Of a DNA stretch of 64,000 bases, positions 59,693-64,000 are shown one piece after another (position 1 is the stretch's first letter; each line of letters opens with the position of its first letter). Under the pieces are notes generated by a model. The model saw only the letters and a program-made list of their open reading frames with translations, did no database searches and had not been told where the DNA came from. The position numbers and the translations under genes were made by a program. This DNA is from CBDBKL01 sp965206675 (GTDB lineage Bacteria; Bdellovibrionota; Bdellovibrionia; Bdellovibrionales; JAKFYE01): assembly GCA_965206675.1 (NCBI GenBank), contig CBDBKL010000003.1, positions 124,001-188,000 of the forward strand, in the 5' to 3' direction.

Positions 59693-60502
59693 ATGAATGA
59701 TTTAAAACTTGGGTTGGGCTTACGCCCAACCCATTTCCCGTACTTAGAGTCTAAAAAGCCTATTCGTGTTGATTGGTTTGAAGCGACTTCTGAAAATTAT
59801 ATGAATACAGAGGGACGCCCTTTGGAAATTCTTCTCAAACTTCGAGAACAGTTTCCAATAGCTCTGCATGGTGTCTCTATGTCTCTGGCTTCCGCAGAGG
59901 GTGTGACGATAAATTATCTCAAAGACTTAAAGGGCCTTATTGAGAGGGTAGAGCCCTTTATTGTTTCTGATCATCTTTGTTGGTCGCGAACTCCAGAAAA
60001 TAGTTTGCATGATTTGCTTCCGTTTCCCTATACAAAATCTAACCTCAAGGTTGTCTCTAAAAATATTCAAAATGTTCAAGACTATTTAAAAAGAGAGTTA
60101 CTTATAGAAAATATTTCGAGTTATATGAGTTTCAAAGAAGATGAAATGACAGAGTTTGAATTTATGAGATGTCTTTGTGAACAGACGGGGTGTAAAGTCT
60201 TATTGGACATTAACAATATCTATGTGAATTCAGTTAATCATGGTTTTAAAGCGTCAGAGTGTTTGAAACAAATCCCTTCACATTTGATTGGACAGATTCA
60301 TTTGGCAGGGCCTTCTCAAATGGACGGATTCTTATTTGATACACATTCGACAAAGGTACCCGAAAGTGTTTGGGGTTTGGTCAATGAGATAAAGGATAGG
60401 ATTTTGGATAAGCCTATTATGCTGGAATGGGATGAAAATGTTCCAGATTTTCAAACTTGTGAAAACGAGATTTTTAAAATAAAGAAGATTTTGAAGGAGT
60501 AG
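59693..60502 (+). CDS. bufB: MNIO (DUF692) maturation enzyme BufB
   Basis: 269 residues, the expected size. Opens LGLGLRPTHFPYLE, then LHGVSMSLAS, VSDHLCWSR, LLIENISSYMSF, LLDINNIYVNSVNHG, GQIHLAG, DTHSTKVP and LEWDENVP, which hold the His/Asp/Glu iron ligands of multinuclear non-haem iron oxidases. Modifies Cys of the precursor. The start has no Shine-Dalgarno, and a 9-bp hairpin covers codons 7-13, so its translation or transcript level is probably lower than that of the precursor. Confidence 0.9.
   Translation: MNDLKLGLGLRPTHFPYLESKKPIRVDWFEATSENYMNTEGRPLEILLKLREQFPIALHGVSMSLASAEGVTINYLKDLKGLIERVEPFIVSDHLCWSRTPENSLHDLLPFPYTKSNLKVVSKNIQNVQDYLKRELLIENISSYMSFKEDEMTEFEFMRCLCEQTGCKVLLDINNIYVNSVNHGFKASECLKQIPSHLIGQIHLAGPSQMDGFLFDTHSTKVPESVWGLVNEIKDRILDKPIMLEWDENVPDFQTCENEIFKIKKILKE
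59711..59732 (+). terminator. Intragenic hairpin after the precursor gene (candidate attenuator)
   Basis: GGGTTGGGC (59711-59719), loop TTAC, GCCCAACCC (59724-59732): a perfect 9-bp G/C-rich stem starting 24 bases after the precursor stop and inside the 5' part of bufB. A U-rich run does not follow, so it is more likely a processing or attenuation element than a full terminator. Confidence 0.5.
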
Positions 60503-60596
60503 GCTGTTTGAATCACAAGTTAAAACTGTCAGTGAATATTTATGAATCGTTAATCCTTACAGTAGAGGAAAATTTGATAAAAATGGATTATAAAAT

Positions 60597-61484
60597 ATGA
60601 AAGCATTTGTAAAATTTCAAAACGTATTCAGTGAAGATTTAAGGAAACTGGATGATTCGTTAAAATCTGAAAATATATCTCCAATTGCAAAACTGAGTTC
60701 TCATGAGTGTATGAATATTTATCACAAGGCCTATTTTGCACGATTGACGGAAACTCTTGGGGATACATACTCTGCTGTTTGGAGGGTTTTGGGGGACGAT
60801 CATTTTTTTGAAGTGACGAGAGATTATATTCAAAATACTCCATCTATTTATTATGACCTTTCTGATTATGGAGAAACTTTTCCAAAGTATTTATGTTCAG
60901 TGGGTGATAAGTTTAAAGCTCCCTTTCTCTATGATTTAGCTCGGTTTGAATTGGAATTTAAAAATCTTTTTCATCAAAGGCAAAATAAGCCGCTTTCTAA
61001 GGAAGAGTTAGCTTACTCTTTAAAAGAGGGAGATCTTATTTTTTTATTTGGATCTGCTTTCAAACTTTTTAAATCCGATTACCCCATCCATGATATATGG
61101 AAAAATCGTGAAAGTGAAAAATTTGACATGGAATCTTTAGATTGGAAAATCAGAGAACATCTTGTCCTCTATAAAAATAAAGATCGCATTTTTATAAGAA
61201 AGATTACGGAGATGGAGTTTTGTTTTTTAGAGATGCTCAAGGAGGGGCAGTCTGTTTTAAGGACATTAAAAAGTGTGACTGAGGAGAGTAAAGTTTCAGA
61301 ACAGAAATCTACAGAGAAATATTTAGAGAGGGATAATATTTCAGAGAGTCAGATTACAAAAAATCAAACTGAAAAGAATGAAGCTGTTGGAAATAAAACT
61401 TCAAGCGATGATTTTGAGAGAGTTCAAAACCTTATGCGATTAGTTTCTGAATTAAATTGTGTAGAAGCTGTCCAAAAAGTTTAG
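60597..61484 (+). CDS. bufC: DUF2063-type BufC partner protein
   Basis: 295 residues. N-terminal DUF2063 domain (about 1-95, FQNVFSEDLRKL..., MNIYHKAYFARLTETLGDTYSAVWRVLGDDHFFEVTRDYI), followed by the partner-binding part (YLCSVGDKFKAPFLYDLARFE). Presents the precursor to the BufB iron enzyme. Its last 70 residues are low-complexity and charged (EESKVSEQKSTEKYLE...), which is unusual. A 94-bp gap separates it from bufB. Confidence 0.85.
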   Translation: MKAFVKFQNVFSEDLRKLDDSLKSENISPIAKLSSHECMNIYHKAYFARLTETLGDTYSAVWRVLGDDHFFEVTRDYIQNTPSIYYDLSDYGETFPKYLCSVGDKFKAPFLYDLARFELEFKNLFHQRQNKPLSKEELAYSLKEGDLIFLFGSAFKLFKSDYPIHDIWKNRESEKFDMESLDWKIREHLVLYKNKDRIFIRKITEMEFCFLEMLKEGQSVLRTLKSVTEESKVSEQKSTEKYLERDNISESQITKNQTEKNEAVGNKTSSDDFERVQNLMRLVSELNCVEAVQKV

Positions 61485-61510
61485 TTTTTAATATGTTATT
61501 TTGAGTTACT

Positions 61511-62230
61511 TTAAGCAAATTTATTGGGTTCGATGGTGTTAACCCAATCCCTGTAAGATTGATTTAATTCTTCAACAGAAGACGGTTTGTGAACAGGGCC
61601 AACATGTACTTTTAAGGGGCCCGGTCTGGCAAAACCCGCCCCCTTTGGCCATAAATCATATCCCCCCTGTAAATAAAGAAACAATATAGGCGTATCTGAT
61701 TTCATAGAAAAAATACTTACGCCCTTCTTAAAAGGATGAATTTTTCCATCAGGTGAGCGTGTTCCCTCTGGAAAGATAACAATCCATATATTTTTTAATC
61801 CCGTAAGAAGATTAACGCACAGACGGACAGCCTCACTGGTTTTTTCCTTTCTCTCTATGGGAATAGCCCCTATGCAATGCTTGGAGAAAAAGGACATCCA
61901 AAAATTAGAAAAGAAATAATCTTTTGCAGCTGCGACATATAAATTTAACCAATACTTAAATGGAATCGCGGCTGCAATACTGACAGCATCGAGATGACTG
62001 GAGTGATTCGATATAATTAAAAGCCTTGGATTTTTTTTATAAATCTCTAAGAAATTTCCTTTAACTTCTAGACGAATATAAAACTTAAAGAAAAGAAATT
62101 TTAAAAAACAAGCCCATAGCCAACGAATGAGAATGCTTGCCCAATCCAAATGCCTTGTAAAGAGAGGTAAATGTCGTAAGTGACTGGGAAGTTTTGTCCA
62201 TTGTTCATTTTCATAATTCCATTCACGCAT
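61511..62230 (-). CDS. plsC: 1-acyl-glycerol-3-phosphate acyltransferase
   Basis: 239 residues with a membrane helix (about 32-55). Acyltransferase block I NHSSHLDAVS (HX4D), block III FPEGTRSPDGKIHPFKKG. Adds the second acyl chain in phosphatidic acid synthesis, or acts on a related substrate. 5 bp downstream of cdsA on the same strand, giving consecutive steps of phospholipid synthesis. Confidence 0.88.
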   Translation of the reverse strand: MREWNYENEQWTKLPSHLRHLPLFTRHLDWASILIRWLWACFLKFLFFKFYIRLEVKGNFLEIYKKNPRLLIISNHSSHLDAVSIAAAIPFKYWLNLYVAAAKDYFFSNFWMSFFSKHCIGAIPIERKEKTSEAVRLCVNLLTGLKNIWIVIFPEGTRSPDGKIHPFKKGVSIFSMKSDTPILFLYLQGGYDLWPKGAGFARPGPLKVHVGPVHKPSSVEELNQSYRDWVNTIEPNKFA

Positions 62231-62235
62231 TGTTA

Positions 62236-63153
62236 CTACCTATTTAGAAAAAGTATCGCATAATAATAAATGGGAGCGACAAATATAATACGATCCATCC
62301 GGTCTAAAATACCACCTCTGCCAATGATAAAAGTACCCGTATCACGTATATCCAAATCTCTTCGTATAACTGATAAAACAAGAATTCCAGAGCTTCCAGC
62401 TAGAGCGGCGACCAAAGCTGACGTCATCCAATAAATATTAGAAGAGTTGGGCAAAAGATGTCTCATGCCCCAACCGACAAAAAGAGTAATGAAAATAGAA
62501 ATAAATACCCCCTCTAATGATCTCTTTGTTGTGATGTTCTGAAGAATACGGTGCTTGCCAAAATACCGAGTTGAAATAAGAGCTGTTATATCACACACCT
62601 CTGTCAGAAGAATAAGATAAATGGCAAAATAAGGTCCATCCTGCCATTTTATAATCCAACCGAGGTGTAAAAAACCCCAACCGAACATAAGACAACTCAT
62701 TAAACTCAAGGCAATATATTGAATCATATTTTTCGATTGATTACATAAGACAGGTATTTGAGAAGAGAGAGCTAAGAATATCATAGGGATAATATTAAAT
62801 AAAATCTTGTCATCTTTTAAAATCGTGTATCCCATAGCGATGTAAGAGAGATATGTCAAAAACACAAAGTAATTACGGTGATACATCCCTGTCATTTGAT
62901 AAAATTCTTTAGCTGCAAAGATAGAGCACACAACAAGTCCTACAATAGGCCATGGAGGACCTGCACCTATAAGTATAAATATTATCGGTGCTCCAATGAG
63001 CCAGCTTTGCACACTCTTCCAGCCTATTAAAAAATCAGGAGCCTTTTTTCTTAAGGGAAAAAGAATCAATGCAAAAATAAAAATAATAGACAGTATAAAA
63101 ATGGCCGTCTGTTGAAAAATATGACTATCCCATTGAGTCATTTGCTCTCCCAT
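62236..63153 (-). CDS. cdsA: Phosphatidate cytidylyltransferase
   Basis: 305 residues from ATG 63153 (63141 also possible). About eight membrane helices and the C-terminal CdsA signature: SLEGVFISIF, then RRDLDIRDTGTFIIGRGGILDRMDRIIF. Converts phosphatidic acid and CTP to CDP-diacylglycerol. plsC follows on the same transcript. Confidence 0.92.
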   Translation of the reverse strand: MGEQMTQWDSHIFQQTAIFILSIIFIFALILFPLRKKAPDFLIGWKSVQSWLIGAPIIFILIGAGPPWPIVGLVVCSIFAAKEFYQMTGMYHRNYFVFLTYLSYIAMGYTILKDDKILFNIIPMIFLALSSQIPVLCNQSKNMIQYIALSLMSCLMFGWGFLHLGWIIKWQDGPYFAIYLILLTEVCDITALISTRYFGKHRILQNITTKRSLEGVFISIFITLFVGWGMRHLLPNSSNIYWMTSALVAALAGSSGILVLSVIRRDLDIRDTGTFIIGRGGILDRMDRIIFVAPIYYYAILFLNR

Positions 63154-63334
63154 TGAATATTAAAGAGATTATTTAATGATCTCTTTTCTATTGTATATCG
63201 TCACTGTTTTATTAGTACTGCTCAAATAAAAGGCCAGCATTTTTTACTAGAAATTTAAGATGAGCCTATATTCTATTTGACTTCATGTGTATTAGCATTA
63301 GCTTAGGGAGGTTTTTCTAAAAAAGGGAGAGTCG

Positions 63335-64000
63335 GTGAAAATTCTTTTGCTTGAAAATATACACCCTGTTGCTGTGAATTCTTTAAAGCAGGAAGGTTTT
63401 CAGGTTGATCTTGAAAAGGGTGCTCTAAATGAAGACTCTCTTGCAGAGAGACTTTCAAATTATGATATTTTAGGCATTCGTTCTAAAACGCAAGTCACTT
63501 CAAAGGCTCTGAAAAATGCAAAGTCATTAAAGGCTATTGGGGCTTTTTGTATAGGGACGAACCAGATTGATACGAAGACGGCCAACTTAATGGGTGTTCC
63601 TGTTTTTAATGCTCCCCATAGTAACACCAGAAGTGTCGCTGAGCTTGTTATTGCACAAATGATCAATTTATCTCGAAAACTAGGAGATCGAAATATCAAT
63701 ACCCATAAAGGACTTTGGCAGAAGTCGGCGACAGGGTCTCATGAGGTTAGGGGTAAGGTTTTAGGAATTATTGGCTATGGGCATATAGGTTCACAAGTCA
63801 GTGTATTGGCTGAGTCTTTGGGATTGACGGTCGTTTTTTATGATATTGTCAAAAAGCTACCCCTTGGAAATTCTATTCAGGCAGAGGAAATAACTGATCT
63901 GTTAAAAATGTCTGATTTTGTGAGTTTACATGTTCCTGGGGGAACTGGCACAGAGAGGATGATTTCTAAAAAAGAGTTACAATACATGAAGCCGGAAAGT
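63335..64000 (+). CDS. serA: D-3-phosphoglycerate dehydrogenase, N-terminal part (continues past window)
   Basis: GTG at 63335 follows GGGAGA, and the frame runs to the window edge (222 codons). Catalytic-domain start KILLLENIHPVAV, RSKTQVTSKALKNAK, the GIGTNQID-type loop, then the Rossmann motif GKVLGIIGYGHIGSQVSVLAESLG and SLHVPGGTGTERMIS. Oxidises 3-phosphoglycerate in serine synthesis. Divergent from cdsA across 181 bp. Confidence 0.92.
   Translation, partial: MKILLLENIHPVAVNSLKQEGFQVDLEKGALNEDSLAERLSNYDILGIRSKTQVTSKALKNAKSLKAIGAFCIGTNQIDTKTANLMGVPVFNAPHSNTRSVAELVIAQMINLSRKLGDRNINTHKGLWQKSATGSHEVRGKVLGIIGYGHIGSQVSVLAESLGLTVVFYDIVKKLPLGNSIQAEEITDLLKMSDFVSLHVPGGTGTERMISKKELQYMKPES

Noticed and set aside
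1..64000. CRISPR arrays
   Set aside because: No regularly spaced direct repeats with unique spacers; the only tandem array is the 7-bp repeat at 49202-49243.

Overview
This is 64 kb of AT-rich DNA from a Gram-negative, pilus-bearing bacterium. I think it belongs to the Bdellovibrionota (Bdellovibrio and relatives). The reasons are a Myxococcus/Bdellovibrio-type Glt/Agl-like envelope machine, lptB followed by rpoN, a pilMNOPQ operon, GYF_2-PilZ architecture, many exported proteins of unknown function, and frequent TTG/GTG starts. The assignment is an inference from gene content; no rRNA is present.

Layout. 1-11460: outer-membrane barrel proteins, three TPR proteins, an FHA/TonB-like protein, one TolQ/ExbB and two TolR/ExbD proteins, forming one colinear proton-driven envelope complex. 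11497-20106: a GYF-PilZ protein (minus), an LptC-LptA fusion, lptB, rpoN, metK, lepA and two tandem signal peptidases, the first of which has lost both catalytic residues. 20519-29423: an unknown protein, an ABC exporter, the prepilin peptidase pilD and pilMNOPQ. 29427-30710: rarA. 31136-34923: a three-gene operon of exported unknowns behind a sigma-54-like site, a cupin and another unknown.

35087-49191: a tRNA-Ala(TGC) gene with an integrated element of about 14 kb bounded by an 11-bp direct repeat of the tRNA 3' end. It carries a double-HTH regulator, a winged-helix protein, an excisionase-like protein, a tyrosine integrase, a type III restriction-modification pair (mod, res), a DNA base hypermodification family protein (HMUDK-helical/aGPT-Pplase type), and a compact operon TIR - Nmad2 - MazG - membrane protein - TIR. 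This last block is the best candidate for an undescribed defence system in the window: two NADase-type TIR proteins flank a nucleotide-modification-associated gene, a nucleotide pyrophosphohydrolase and a small membrane protein.

49297-64000: a BrnT/BrnA-like toxin-antitoxin pair, a SulP transporter overlapping an orphan TAXI receptor, small lipoproteins, a frameshifted FG-GAP protein, a PAP2 enzyme, a duplicated-domain lipoprotein, pyrimidine-nucleoside phosphorylase, a left-handed beta-helix protein, YceI, a bufferin-like RiPP cluster (Cys-rich precursor, MNIO/DUF692 BufB, DUF2063 BufC), plsC-cdsA and the 5' part of serA.

A MITE-like repeat of about 120 bp with 20-bp terminal inverted repeats occurs three times (after the first OMP gene, after rpoN and after rarA), each time abutting or within a few bases of a stop codon.
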